DNA of 64,000 nt, from NCBI RefSeq assembly GCF_001311135.1, contig NZ_BBAG01000011.1, positions 1 through 64,000 on the forward strand, read 5' to 3'. The translations under genes and the position numbers were made by a program. Under the pieces are notes generated by a model. It saw nothing but the letters and a program-made list of their open reading frames with translations, did not search any database and had not been told where the DNA came from. Positions 30,883-39,015 of the stretch are shown here, one piece after another. The number at the start of each line of letters is the position of its first letter. The stretch's first letter is position 1. The DNA is from Secundilactobacillus paracollinoides DSM 15502 = JCM 11969 (GTDB lineage: Bacteria; Bacillota; Bacilli; Lactobacillales; Lactobacillaceae).

Positions 30883-30945
30883 GCTGAAACGTGTTCCAGA
30901 AGGCAAGGAGTGGCACTTGAGCAACTTCTGGCACAAAATCTAAAT
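30883..30945 (-). repeat. family B fragment B8
   Basis: GCTGAAACGTGTTCCAGAAGG.. one arm plus GCAACTTCTGGCA; the second arm is lost. Confidence 0.65.
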
Positions 30946-30997
30946 GGAATTTCTTAAGCTATAAATTACTACTGGCAGCGGCTTTCTATTAGCCTTT

Positions 30998-31125
30998 AGC
31001 CGAAACGTGTTCCAGAAGGCAAGGGGCTACTGCATAAGCAACTTCCGGCAGAAATGCCAAGTTCAGGCATTTCTGCCGAAAGTTGCTTATGCTCCGCCCC
31101 TTAACCGCCTTCTTCCACACTCTTA
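30998..31125 (-). repeat. family B palindromic repeat B9
   Basis: On the minus strand starts TAAGAGTGTGG, the TAA being the lipoprotein stop. Inner stem AACTTTCGGCAGAAATGCC / GGCATTTCTGCCGGAAGTT. Confidence 0.9.
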
Positions 31126-31686
31126 CTTAGTCTTCGGCGCACTAGCTCTGACAAACACAATGTTCGTCTTGTCAGCGTCCACGTCACGGACGGCCTTGTA
31201 GCCGCTGATGTTGAGCGTCTTATCCTTGTTTTTCCCGTGGGTCTTCGTCTTGACGGTCAGCGTCTCATCAAATGGGACACCGGACATCTTACCGGAGAGC
31301 TTGATCACGGTTTGGTTATTATCATTTTGCTTGAAGCTGTAGTTGACCGTGCCTTCCTTGTTCAGCGCATTCGCCTTTTGCGCGTTACCGTAAGACATGT
31401 AGTACTTGTCAACGTTGTACATGGTGGCTTTGCCGGTATCTGAATCAAACGCGATGGCTTCCATGCCTGAATTACTCTTACCGTTAATGGACCCAGCTAG
31501 GTACCAGAAACCGTCCCCCTTGAGGACCGTGCTCTTCACGTCAGATGTTTGTGACGTGGTGGGCTCGTTTTTGAAGCTGGCCGATTCGTTGCTCTTTGAT
31601 TGGCTTTGCTTACCGCAGGCGGCTAAAAAGATCGCCATCACTGCAACAAGACTGTAAAGCAGGGCTTTTGTCTGCTTCTTCTTCAT
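31123..31686 (-). CDS. lipoprotein of unknown function
   Basis: 187 residues. Lipoprotein signal MKKKQTKALLYSL..FLAAC (Cys 24) is followed by a Ser/Lys/Thr-rich linker, then a beta-rich domain (GFWYLAGSINGKSNSG, TVIKLSGKMSGVPF). ATG follows GAGGTGAT. The domain is not recognised; similar small lipoproteins with a YLAG/INGK core occur in lactobacilli (from memory). Intact; the stop abuts repeat B9. Confidence 0.75.
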   Translation of the reverse strand: MKKKQTKALLYSLVAVMAIFLAACGKQSQSKSNESASFKNEPTTSQTSDVKSTVLKGDGFWYLAGSINGKSNSGMEAIAFDSDTGKATMYNVDKYYMSYGNAQKANALNKEGTVNYSFKQNDNNQTVIKLSGKMSGVPFDETLTVKTKTHGKNKDKTLNISGYKAVRDVDADKTNIVFVRASAPKTK

Positions 31687-31946
31687 TTTATATCACCTCA
31701 TTGCCGATAGTATAGCATATCTAAGTGACACGCAGATAACCAGCCGTTTAATAAAAGGTTAAATTAATATAACGACTGCCCCTTTACACGAACATACGTT
31801 TCCTAGTAAAATAAGGGGTGCACAATAATCGGGAACGCGCGATGAGCCATGAAGTGGCTCATCTTTATCAGACAATTTACTGGCTATCGTCAGGGAAGTG
31901 ACGGTGATCAGCGGTCTGGCGCGACCCAAACAGGGGGAATCACAGC

Positions 31947-32795
31947 ATGCCAAAACGGTATCGCCGACGCAATAATTCATTTTTCACATATCTAGTGTTG
32001 TTTGTGGCCGTTATCATCGGCATCGCGGCCACAACGGGCGACAGTTCAAGCTCGAAAACGGCTGCCAGCCAGTCGACCATCACGGGCCAAGTGTCGTCGA
32101 TCATCAAATCGTTTACCGCGGGTAGCAACAGTACCGGCAGCGGTGGCCTCGACACGAGTACCAGTACTGGGACCGGCACCACGAAGGCAAAGGGCACCAC
32201 TGAACTGGCCAATTTGACCTACACCGATCAGCAGATCGTGCAGGTGAACAAAAATGTCCCCACGTTTACGCAGGCACAGTTGAGCACATCGAAGGGCGCC
32301 TGGCAGGAATACCATCAGTTGGATTCATTGAACCGAGTGACTGGGGCGGATGCGTTATTGAACAAGTCCCTAATGCCAACCGCAGAACGGGAACCGCTGT
32401 ACGTGGATCCAACGGGTTTTCACAACAAGCGGATCACCTATGACGGCAAGACGGACTGGCTGTATAACCGCAGTCATTTGATTGGCTATCAGCTGACCGG
32501 TAAGAACAACAACCTGAAAAATTTAATGACTGGCACGCGGTCGTTGAATGCGCCCGACATGGAGCAGTATGAAGACGAGGTTGCCAGTTATCTCAAGGAA
32601 CACCCACACAACTATCTGCGCTACCAAGTCACACCGATTTTTCGCGGCAAGGAACTGGTTGCCCGCGGCGTCCACATGCAGGGTGAATCGATCGGTGACC
32701 ACCAGGTACGGTTTAATATCTACATTTTTAATATACAACCAGGTGCTACGATTGATTATAGTACCGGCTATTCGACTGTTTCGAATTCGAAGTAG
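31947..32795 (+). CDS. membrane-anchored or secreted DNA/RNA non-specific endonuclease
   Basis: Nuclease of the EndA/NucA family. Basic N-terminus and one membrane segment (SFFTYLVLFVAVIIGIAA, about 11-28), a Ser/Thr/Gly-rich linker (about 32-85), then the beta-beta-alpha-metal domain with YNRSHLIGYQL (the His of the D/N-R-G/S-H motif) and the metal-binding Asn in NLMTGTRSLN. 282 residues, intact. It acts outside the membrane in DNA uptake or nucleotide scavenging. ATG follows AGGGGGAAT. Ends 24 bases before repeat A6. Confidence 0.85.
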   Translation: MPKRYRRRNNSFFTYLVLFVAVIIGIAATTGDSSSSKTAASQSTITGQVSSIIKSFTAGSNSTGSGGLDTSTSTGTGTTKAKGTTELANLTYTDQQIVQVNKNVPTFTQAQLSTSKGAWQEYHQLDSLNRVTGADALLNKSLMPTAEREPLYVDPTGFHNKRITYDGKTDWLYNRSHLIGYQLTGKNNNLKNLMTGTRSLNAPDMEQYEDEVASYLKEHPHNYLRYQVTPIFRGKELVARGVHMQGESIGDHQVRFNIYIFNIQPGATIDYSTGYSTVSNSK

Positions 32796-32818
32796 GTCCT
32801 TTTCAGGAGGTCTAGGCC

Positions 32819-33075
32819 CGTTCCATTCCGCAATTTGGCACTCCGCAATAGTAGCTCGCGATGAAGCTAACGCGATTTCTGCTGCGCAGCTCTCGAGTGG
32901 ATCTTCATCGTCTCGCACATCAGTAACCGACCACAGAACGGTCGCTAACTGATGTCGACAACATTGCTCCATGCCAAATTGCTGTATTTCACTCATTGTG
33001 AGCTTGCTTCGTACTACTGATTAAAAATCACGATGTCATTCAACCAAGTTTGAAGAGAATCCGTCCTCGACTGCT
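32819..33075 (+). repeat. family A structured repeat, copy A6
   Basis: AATTTGGCAC closing stem, hairpin 1 as in A3 and hairpin 2 of the CATCAGTAACCGACC type. The tail GTCCTCGACTGCT ends the copy. Confidence 0.9.
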
Positions 33076-33204
33076 GATACTTCCAGTGAGAGCAATGTAT
33101 AATACCGTGCTAAGTCTGGTGGTAATACTCGATTTACAGCTTAAAGATACTACTTTAGTGCGAACTTTTGAGCTGTTAATTATTTCGACTATGTAGCGTA
33201 GTGG

Positions 33205-33238
33205 AGCCGGCAGGGCCGACCGGCGCAACGAAGCGGCA
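33205..33238. repeat. short repeat C1
   Basis: AGCCGGCAGGGCCGACCGGC and following bases resemble 50598-50632 (about 27 of 34 positions). 33076-33204 and 33239-33320 hold no gene. Confidence 0.5.
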
Positions 33239-33322
33239 GTTTCGTCTATCAAGAAATGAAATTTTCAAGCCAATCATTACAAAATAGTCACAATCATGCA
33301 AAAATCGAGAAAAGTTTGATGT

Positions 33323-33350
33323 TGAGACGCTCTGAAAGTGTTCTATTATA
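33323..33350 (+). promoter_or_regulatory. promoter of the secreted protein gene
   Basis: TTGAGA, 16-base spacer, TATTAT. A hairpin (GTGACATC..GATGTTAC, about 33376) follows in the leader. Confidence 0.55.
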
Positions 33351-33432
33351 GAAGTATTGATGAAAATAAGAAGCGTGACATCATTTCAGATGTTACTTTT
33401 GGAAGAATAGCGTGTTTTAGGGGGATGTAAGT

Positions 33433-34539
33433 GTGAAGTATCGAAAGGCAGGCCTCGTTGCGTTCATTGCAGCGGTGGTGTTTATGCTGCCATTGTCAGC
33501 GTCAGCAAGTTGGAAGATCGTGCATCAAAAATCATCGGGGTTAGTGGGTTATCATCGCTACTTGATGCGCAAGATCAATGATAAAAAGGTGCACTTTGTG
33601 AAGGTGCCTAAAAGTTACGTGCACGCCAGCGGCAGCACGCATACGATTAAATCAACGAAGGGAACTAAAGTTTCATTTACGACCAAGTATCTCTTGCCGT
33701 CGCCCGGACGTAATAAGGCGCGCTGGGGAAATCCGCAGTCGATCGCTATTTCAAAGGGGCGGCTGATGTACGTCGTCTATTGTCCAACGAATTTGAAAAA
33801 TAAGGGTCAAATTGTGCGGTATAACCTGAATACACTGGATAAACTGGGTATTCGATCTTCGCCAAAACTATTACAGTCAGTGTATGTGAAACATAAGGGC
33901 AAGTATTCTGCGCTGCAAAAGAGAATTCAAAAGGCTATCAAAGTCGGCCCCATGTTTACCACGGGGCACGGTCAGTCGTTAGCGTACAACTTCAAGAGCG
34001 GTGCGCTTTACATGTGGCGCGATAAGGAAAAGAGCGCCCGCGTGCCAACGAGTATGTACGGTGAGATCCAGCACATTAGTCCTAAGTCACTGCGGCCGGA
34101 TAGAATGGTACGGTTTAAATTGTCCTCAGGTGGCATGCATTTGCCGGGTGGTCACGACCTCGCATTTGATAAGTCTGGTAACGCCTATTTCTGGACGAAT
34201 CCTGGCGCTGGTGGCTACGTCTACAAGGGGAAAATCAGTGCCAAACACGTGTCGTTTCGCCTGACCCATCAAATTATCAAACACTTTCCAGGGACGCGGA
34301 TTCAATCCATGGGTTATAACCCCGTACGAAAGCGGCTCTATCTGGTTTCAGATGGCTCCATTGCCAGCTTTTCTGCCAGCCGGTTGAAGGGTCGCGGGTC
34401 GCTGACCAACAGTAATTTTAACTGGTCGTCGTTGTCGCCAAAACGGGAACTAGAGGGATTGGCCTTCGATAAAAGTGGCCACGGGTACTTGCTGAGTAAC
34501 CACCAACCGGAAGTGCTGGAATCAAGTCACCGGTATTGA
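33433..34539 (+). CDS. secreted protein of unknown function, beta-propeller-like
   Basis: 368 residues with a signal peptide (MKYRKAGLVAFIAAVVFMLPLSASA-S). The mature protein has repeated strand motifs such as NPQSIAISKGRLMYVVY, GHGQSLAYNFKSGALYMWR, GHDLAFDKSGNAYFWT, IQSMGYNPVRKRLYLVS and LEGLAFDKSGHGYLLS, spaced like blades of a propeller. No catalytic motif recognised. GTG 33433 follows AGGGGGAT. Similar in style to extracellular helveticin-like or YncE-like propellers, but not assignable. Intact. Confidence 0.75.
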   Translation: MKYRKAGLVAFIAAVVFMLPLSASASWKIVHQKSSGLVGYHRYLMRKINDKKVHFVKVPKSYVHASGSTHTIKSTKGTKVSFTTKYLLPSPGRNKARWGNPQSIAISKGRLMYVVYCPTNLKNKGQIVRYNLNTLDKLGIRSSPKLLQSVYVKHKGKYSALQKRIQKAIKVGPMFTTGHGQSLAYNFKSGALYMWRDKEKSARVPTSMYGEIQHISPKSLRPDRMVRFKLSSGGMHLPGGHDLAFDKSGNAYFWTNPGAGGYVYKGKISAKHVSFRLTHQIIKHFPGTRIQSMGYNPVRKRLYLVSDGSIASFSASRLKGRGSLTNSNFNWSSLSPKRELEGLAFDKSGHGYLLSNHQPEVLESSHRY

Positions 34540-34674
34540 TGAGAACACGGTGATTACCCTCAACTGACTAGTGAAATGTCGTTCATTTTCGATAATCAAG
34601 CATTCTCGACCCTAAAAGCGGCATAACACGGTACACTTGTGATGAGTCAAACATGATATTTAGGAGGCGTTGGT

Positions 34675-35328
34675 ATGAAGGTACTTATTCTTGGCGCAAA
34701 TGGCCAAATTGCGAAATTTGTTGAAAACCGGATTCTGACGGAAGATCAATTTAAGGATATTGAATTGACGTTATTCCTGCGGGATCGTTCGCGTCTGCAG
34801 CAGTTGGCAGATAACCCACGGGTAACGCTGGTTGAAGGTAACTTAACGGATGAAAAGGCGGTTCAACAAGCAATGGCGGGGCAGCAACTGGTACTTATTG
34901 CGACTGTTGATACCGACTCAGAAAACACCATTACAACCAATGTGATTCAAGCAATGAAGGCGCAACATGTGGACCGTGTCTTGGCTGCCAGTTCCATCGG
35001 TATCTATGCTGAGGAGCCAAATCCTCAATTTCATGCTTGGAATCAAAGTACGCTCAGTGGGGCTCTGGCACCGATGCGGCAAGCATCAGAGCTGTTACAG
35101 CAGTCGGGACTCACCTATACGACGATGCGGTTCGCCTGGTTAAATAACCACGATGCTATTAACTACACCATCACCGAAAAGGGTGAAAAATTCGCGGGCG
35201 GTTCCGGCTCACGAAAGAGTATGGCGGATGCCATTTTAAAGATGATTGCCGACCCAACATTGTACGCAAACAAGGTCATCGGCATCTCGGATCCTGAAAC
35301 GAAGGATGCACCGAGTGTTGTGAATTAA
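34675..35328 (+). CDS. NAD(P)-binding atypical short-chain dehydrogenase (NmrA/YwnB-like)
   Basis: 217 residues. Rossmann motif KVLILGANGQIAKFV at the N-terminus, VTLVEGNLTDEKA, VLAASSIGIY (the sensor-like position lacks the Tyr-x-x-x-Lys pair), LTYTTMRFAWLNN. Probably a redox sensor or reductase; no partner gene. ATG follows TTAGGAGG. Intact, with a hairpin behind it. Confidence 0.8.
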   Translation: MKVLILGANGQIAKFVENRILTEDQFKDIELTLFLRDRSRLQQLADNPRVTLVEGNLTDEKAVQQAMAGQQLVLIATVDTDSENTITTNVIQAMKAQHVDRVLAASSIGIYAEEPNPQFHAWNQSTLSGALAPMRQASELLQQSGLTYTTMRFAWLNNHDAINYTITEKGEKFAGGSGSRKSMADAILKMIADPTLYANKVIGISDPETKDAPSVVN

Positions 35329-35334
35329 ATCGAC

Positions 35335-35383
35335 TCAACAAAAAAATCTCGCTGAACACGGCTGTGTTGGCGAGATTTGTTGG
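35335..35383 (+). terminator. terminator
   Basis: AACAAA..TCTCGC and GCGAGATTTGTT arms. The T run is short. Confidence 0.55.
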
Positions 35384-35435
35384 AATCTGGTGACGATTTA
35401 GAATATTTCAGGCTTAAGATAATATGCGGATTACC

Positions 35436-35688
35436 GCTTGTCGAGCGCGGATTCAATGCCAAACTAGGGCTAATTCTGTTTTGATGCTTAAGTTATTTAA
35501 ATAAGCACAATAATATGAGTTGCTCGGAGTGAATTTGGCGGTCGGCTGGTGCGTCGGTATCAGGTTGCGGACGTTTCTCAGGCCGCTTACTGATACGGGA
35601 GCCGGAGGAGATCCTTGAATTTCTGACAAGAAATTCAATAGCTTCGGAGCGACCCATACCCGCCGACCGCCAAATTCACGGAGAGTAA
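35436..35688 (-). repeat. family A structured repeat, divergent copy A7
   Basis: Only the tail (GTCGAGCGCGGATT..CAAACTAGGGCTAATTC) matches the others in sequence. The body has new stems in the same layout: an 18-base perfect closing stem (35529-35546 with 35662-35679), a hairpin GTATCAG..GCGG / CCGC..CTGATAC, and a hairpin TTGAATTTC / GAAATTCAA. Confidence 0.8.
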
Positions 35689-35710
35689 CGGGCGTGACAG
35701 GTACGTGGCA

Positions 35711-35860
35711 CTATCGGCGATTATTAAAATACCGATAAACAAGCCAAAGAATCAGGGCAACGATGACGGCGGTACCGATAAGTGGATTTTCACGAAACAT
35801 CATGTGAAACATGTGGAACATGCCAAAGTGGTAGAAGCCAGTGATGAGTTGTGACAGCAT
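35711..35860 (-). CDS. 49-residue membrane protein
   Basis: Small ORF: ATG 35860 lies 7 bases after AAAGGAGAT, stop TAG 35713-35711. The N-terminus is rich in Phe, Met and His (FYHFGMFHMFHMMF), followed by one strong membrane segment (PLIGTAVIVALILWLVYRYF) and a basic end (NNRR). Divergent from cls, 96 bases away. Unknown family; the ribosome site, hydrophobic segment and positive C-terminus make it credible. Confidence 0.7.
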   Translation of the reverse strand: MLSQLITGFYHFGMFHMFHMMFRENPLIGTAVIVALILWLVYRYFNNRR

Positions 35861-35956
35861 TTAAAGATCTCCTTTAATATCATTTTGAACGCGTGTTTTG
35901 AAAATCAGCCTTTAAAACGATATAATTTCCCGTATAAGGATATAAGGGGGCGTCAC

Positions 35957-37411
35957 ATGTCGATTTCTTGGGCGATGATTTTTGAAATAATCTATTTCAT
36001 TAACGTTATTTTAGCAATAATTACCGTATTTAGACAGCGAAGAGATATCGCTGCCATCTGGGCTTGGCTATTGGTGTTGCTATTTCTGCCAATTGTTGGG
36101 TTCATCCTGTACGCGTTTTTGGGCCGGCAACTGCCGCGAAACAAGATGTACAAGGTTAAATCCAACGTGACGATGCAGTTGGATGAGTTACTGAAGCGCC
36201 AGCGAGAATTTTTGGGAAACGAAAGTCTGCCCGCTGACCGCGTTTCCGATTCGATGAAGTCAATGGTCCGCATGTTCATGACCACGAACCGGGCTTTCCT
36301 TGCGCGAAAGAACCGCGTGAAGATCTTTACGGATGGCAACCAGTTATTTCATGACATGGTTGAGGACATGGCAAGTGCGAAGTCTAGTATTCACGTCGAA
36401 TTTTACACGTTCTATAACGACAAGATCGGTAATCATATCCTGGATCAACTGGTGAAAAAGGCGAAGGCTGGTGTCGAAGTGCGGGTCATCTATGATCCGT
36501 TTGGGTCATTAGGGACTTACCGGCGCTTCTTTAAGCCGTTACTGGATGCCGGTGGCTATGCTGAACCGTTTCTTGCCAGATCACTCTTTACTGATTTTCG
36601 ACTGAACTTCCGTGATCACCGAAAAATCGTGGTGGTTGATGGGAAAGTCGGGTACGTTGGTGGCTTTAACATCGGCGACCAGTATCTCGGTTGGAAGGAA
36701 AAATTTGGTAATTGGCGGGATACTCATTTGCGCATTACTGGCTCAGGCGTGTTTGGCCTCCAAAGCCAGTTCACACTTGATTGGAACGTGACGGCACGGT
36801 CAGCGCATTTGCCAACTGACCACGTAGATTCAAAGTACTTCCCACTGACCCACGTAAAGGGTGATAGCAACCTCCAGATCGTGACAAGTGGGCCAGATTC
36901 CGACCTGCAGCAGATCAAAATGGGTTATATTCGTTTGATCCAGTCGGCGAAGAAACGGGTCTGGATCCAAAGCCCATATTTAATTCCCGATGATAGTGTG
37001 ATGGATTCCCTGCGGATCGCTGTCATGGCGGGTGTAGACGTTCGGGTCATGGTGCCGCACATGCCGGATCACGCCTTTGTTTACCGGGCAACCCAGTATT
37101 ATGCCCATGAGTTGGCGAAAATCGGGGTCAAGATCTACTTTTATCAAAATGGGTTCCTGCATGCGAAAACCATGGTGGTCGATGACAACTTAGCGTCCGT
37201 TGGGTCAGCGAACATGGACTTTCGGAGCTTCAAACTCAATTTTGAGATCAACGCCTTCCTGTATGATGAGAAGCTGGCAAAACAGTTGGCCGACATTTAC
37301 GAAGAAGACATTCGCCAAAGCGAGTTGATTACCGCCAAGATGTTCGCAGATCAGTCGTTTTACCTGCGTTTCAAGCAAAGTTTTTCCCGGTTATTATCCC
37401 CAATTTTGTGA
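35957..37411 (+). CDS. cls: cardiolipin synthase
   Basis: Condenses two phosphatidylglycerols into cardiolipin at the membrane. Two N-terminal membrane segments (about residues 5-25 and 35-57) and two phospholipase D motifs: FRDHRKIVVVDGKVGYVGG (about 215) and FLHAKTMVVDDNLASVGS (about 395). 484 residues from ATG 35957, which follows AAGGGGG; a longer reading back to 35885 has no ribosome site. Intact. Divergent small membrane protein upstream, and a cre-overlapped promoter downstream. Confidence 0.9.
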   Translation: MSISWAMIFEIIYFINVILAIITVFRQRRDIAAIWAWLLVLLFLPIVGFILYAFLGRQLPRNKMYKVKSNVTMQLDELLKRQREFLGNESLPADRVSDSMKSMVRMFMTTNRAFLARKNRVKIFTDGNQLFHDMVEDMASAKSSIHVEFYTFYNDKIGNHILDQLVKKAKAGVEVRVIYDPFGSLGTYRRFFKPLLDAGGYAEPFLARSLFTDFRLNFRDHRKIVVVDGKVGYVGGFNIGDQYLGWKEKFGNWRDTHLRITGSGVFGLQSQFTLDWNVTARSAHLPTDHVDSKYFPLTHVKGDSNLQIVTSGPDSDLQQIKMGYIRLIQSAKKRVWIQSPYLIPDDSVMDSLRIAVMAGVDVRVMVPHMPDHAFVYRATQYYAHELAKIGVKIYFYQNGFLHAKTMVVDDNLASVGSANMDFRSFKLNFEINAFLYDEKLAKQLADIYEEDIRQSELITAKMFADQSFYLRFKQSFSRLLSPIL

Positions 37412-37423
37412 TGAGCTAATCGC

Positions 37424-37452
37424 TTGTAAACGGTTACATTTTCAGGTATAAC
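37424..37452 (+). promoter_or_regulatory. promoter with perfect cre site
   Basis: TTGTAA (37424-37429), 17-base spacer, TATAAC (37447-37452). TGTAAACGGTTACA (37425-37438) matches the CcpA cre consensus at all 14 positions and covers the -35 box, so repression by CcpA in rich sugar is expected. Confidence 0.7.
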
Positions 37453-37458
37453 ATCCAT

Positions 37459-37872
37459 GGAAGGTTAGATAAGACCAATGTAACACGGCACCACGTCACA
37501 TGTAGCTTGTACCAGTTTAACAATTGTTCCAAGAAGCATCGAAACGTGAGAAGTACCGTTGCTGAGAAGCAACGTGGCCCGCTGTTTGGCGATACTAGAC
37601 CATGCGGGTCGTGTGTAGGAAGTCATGGGAAGTACTCAGTGACGTTATGACCAGCAGAATGATCGAGGAGTCGGGTGGCTAAGAACGATGAGTGCCCGCT
37701 GAAAAACCTTCTGGCATAACCAGACGAAACCGCATAGATTAAGCTCCAAGATTAGATTCATCTAGGAATTGGTCGATAACCTTCTGCAAGGTACAACGGA
37801 TGCATGCGTTAAGTGCATTCGGATATAAGTTCCAGAGCCGCTCCCCAGGTAGTTTGTGGGAGTGGTTTTTTT
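37459..37872 (+). ncRNA. candidate structured non-coding RNA of about 410 nt
   Basis: Bounded by the cre promoter and a strong terminator, with no open frame or ribosome site of note. Local hairpins: CGTTGCT/AGCAACG (37557-37574), CCCGC/GCGGG (37578-37608), TCTGG/CCAGA (37710-37724), ACCTT/AAGGT (about 37778). It does not show RNase P, tmRNA or SRP signatures. It might instead be the decayed 5' end of the gene whose remnant follows. Not identified. Confidence 0.4.
37838..37872 (+). terminator. strong intrinsic terminator
   Basis: CCGCTCCC / GGGAGTGG stem followed by seven T. Confidence 0.85.
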
Positions 37873-37879
37873 GTAGAGT

Positions 37880-37996
37880 GTGGCAGTTGGCAACCCAGCG
37901 CACGTGATGCGTGAAGTGAACGACCATGACCGTGCCTACTACTTTAAAGACCGACAGATCGACTGGTCAAAGGTTAGTGTGCCAGATCAAAAATAG
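37880..37996 (+). pseudogene. C-terminal remnant of a maltose/galactoside O-acetyltransferase
   Basis: Reads VAVGNPAHVMREVNDHDR..YYFKDRQIDW, the characteristic end of hexapeptide-repeat sugar acetyltransferases (Maa/LacA), then TAG. The left-handed helix domain and N-terminus are absent; the frame is closed directly upstream by the terminator and a TAG. A non-functional leftover. Confidence 0.75.
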
Positions 37997-38032
37997 GGAC
38001 GCAACGCCACTTGAATTTATAACTGAATCGTC

Positions 38033-38079
38033 AAAAAAGCACCGACAAAACTGTGGAGGCAGTTGTGCCGGTGCTTTTT
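38033..38079. terminator. bidirectional terminator
   Basis: AAAAAAGCACCG..ACTG / CAGT..CGGTGCTTTTT. Confidence 0.8.
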
Positions 38080-38084
38080 GGGTG

Positions 38085-38358
38085 TGTAGTAGAAATTAGC
38101 GCATCGCGGGTCATCACTGCGATGCCGGCGAGATGAAGTGTCTCGTACTTGATGACGCGCAGCACATTGCCGACATCTCCGGTTGGTAATGCCCCAGCTG
38201 TTAGCCTAACAGAGCGAACTCTGCGATGACTAGGCAACAGGTGTGAATGGACAGTAAGCAACAGGGGCTAAAGCCATTTCGCTGTTTGGCATTCGAAATA
38301 GGTGCCAGCAATGGGAAGCGATTGAGATGAAACGTCATATCAGCTGAATGACCACAAA
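38085..38358. other. non-coding region with partial resemblance to 37560-37670
   Basis: Hairpin GCATCGC..GCGATGC near 38100. A stretch at about 38255-38340 shares order and words with the candidate RNA (GCAAC..GG, CGCTGTTTGGC, GGGAAG, then ACGTYATR..CAGC.GAATGA). No ORF supported. Confidence 0.35.
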
Positions 38359-39012
38359 CTACGCTTGATGCTCCGGCTGATCGATCACGAACCGAACCTC
38401 GAACCCGGCCTCGGTCAACGCCGCCTTAACGGCATCGCGGTCGGCGCGGTCGACGTGCATTTCTATCATGATCTCACCTAAATTACGAGTGACCATCAGC
38501 GTTTGGATATTGAAGTGGTTGTCGGCCATTAACGTGCCGATCTCGCCAATGACGCCGGTGCGGTCGTTATCGATGAAGATCTGAACGACCGTGGCCTCCT
38601 TGTAGTAGTCGGTGATGTCCAAAAAGGCGTTTAAAATGTCGTTGCTGGTGATGATGCCGACAACGTCAGCGCCGTCCATGACGGGTAAGACGCCAATGTT
38701 ATTTTGCCGCATCTGGTAAATCGCGTCTTCCAGCTGTGCCGTTTGTGGGACCGTCTTGACGTCTTTGATCATCACCTCGCCGACCGTCATCTTGTTGAAG
38801 AGGTAGTTGACCTCATAGATCGACAAACTGGTGGCCTTGGATGGCGAAGCTTCTGAGATGGACGATTCCGTCACGAGACCGACTAACTGATTGCCGTCGA
38901 TTACGGGTAACCGATGGATGGCGTTGTCTTTCATGGTATTAATTGCCACGTTGATCTTAGTATCCGGTGAGATGGTGATCACCTTTTTTGTCATATAATC
39001 TGCAACACTCAT
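38359..39012 (-). CDS. CBS-pair/ACT-domain protein (AcuB-like)
   Basis: 217 residues. Two CBS domains (MTKKVITISPDTKINVAINTM.. and MIKDVKTVPQTAQLEDAI..) are followed by an ACT domain (VQIFIDNDRTGVIGEIGTLM). Such proteins bind adenosine nucleotides and amino acids. Last gene of the liv operon, 3 bases after livF, so probably senses branched-chain amino acids or energy state for the transporter (inference). ATG follows GGGGG. Intact. Confidence 0.85.
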   Translation of the reverse strand: MSVADYMTKKVITISPDTKINVAINTMKDNAIHRLPVIDGNQLVGLVTESSISEASPSKATSLSIYEVNYLFNKMTVGEVMIKDVKTVPQTAQLEDAIYQMRQNNIGVLPVMDGADVVGIITSNDILNAFLDITDYYKEATVVQIFIDNDRTGVIGEIGTLMADNHFNIQTLMVTRNLGEIMIEMHVDRADRDAVKAALTEAGFEVRFVIDQPEHQA

Positions 39013-39015
39013 TGT

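Noticed and set aside
37459-37872. RNase P RNA, tmRNA or SRP RNA
   Set aside because: Their conserved cores (for example GAGGAAAGTCC, the tmRNA tag frame, and the SRP GGAAGCAGCC loop) are absent.
37739-37927. 62-codon minus-strand frame in the non-coding region
   Set aside because: Runs through the strong terminator at 37838 and the acetyltransferase remnant; no ribosome site.
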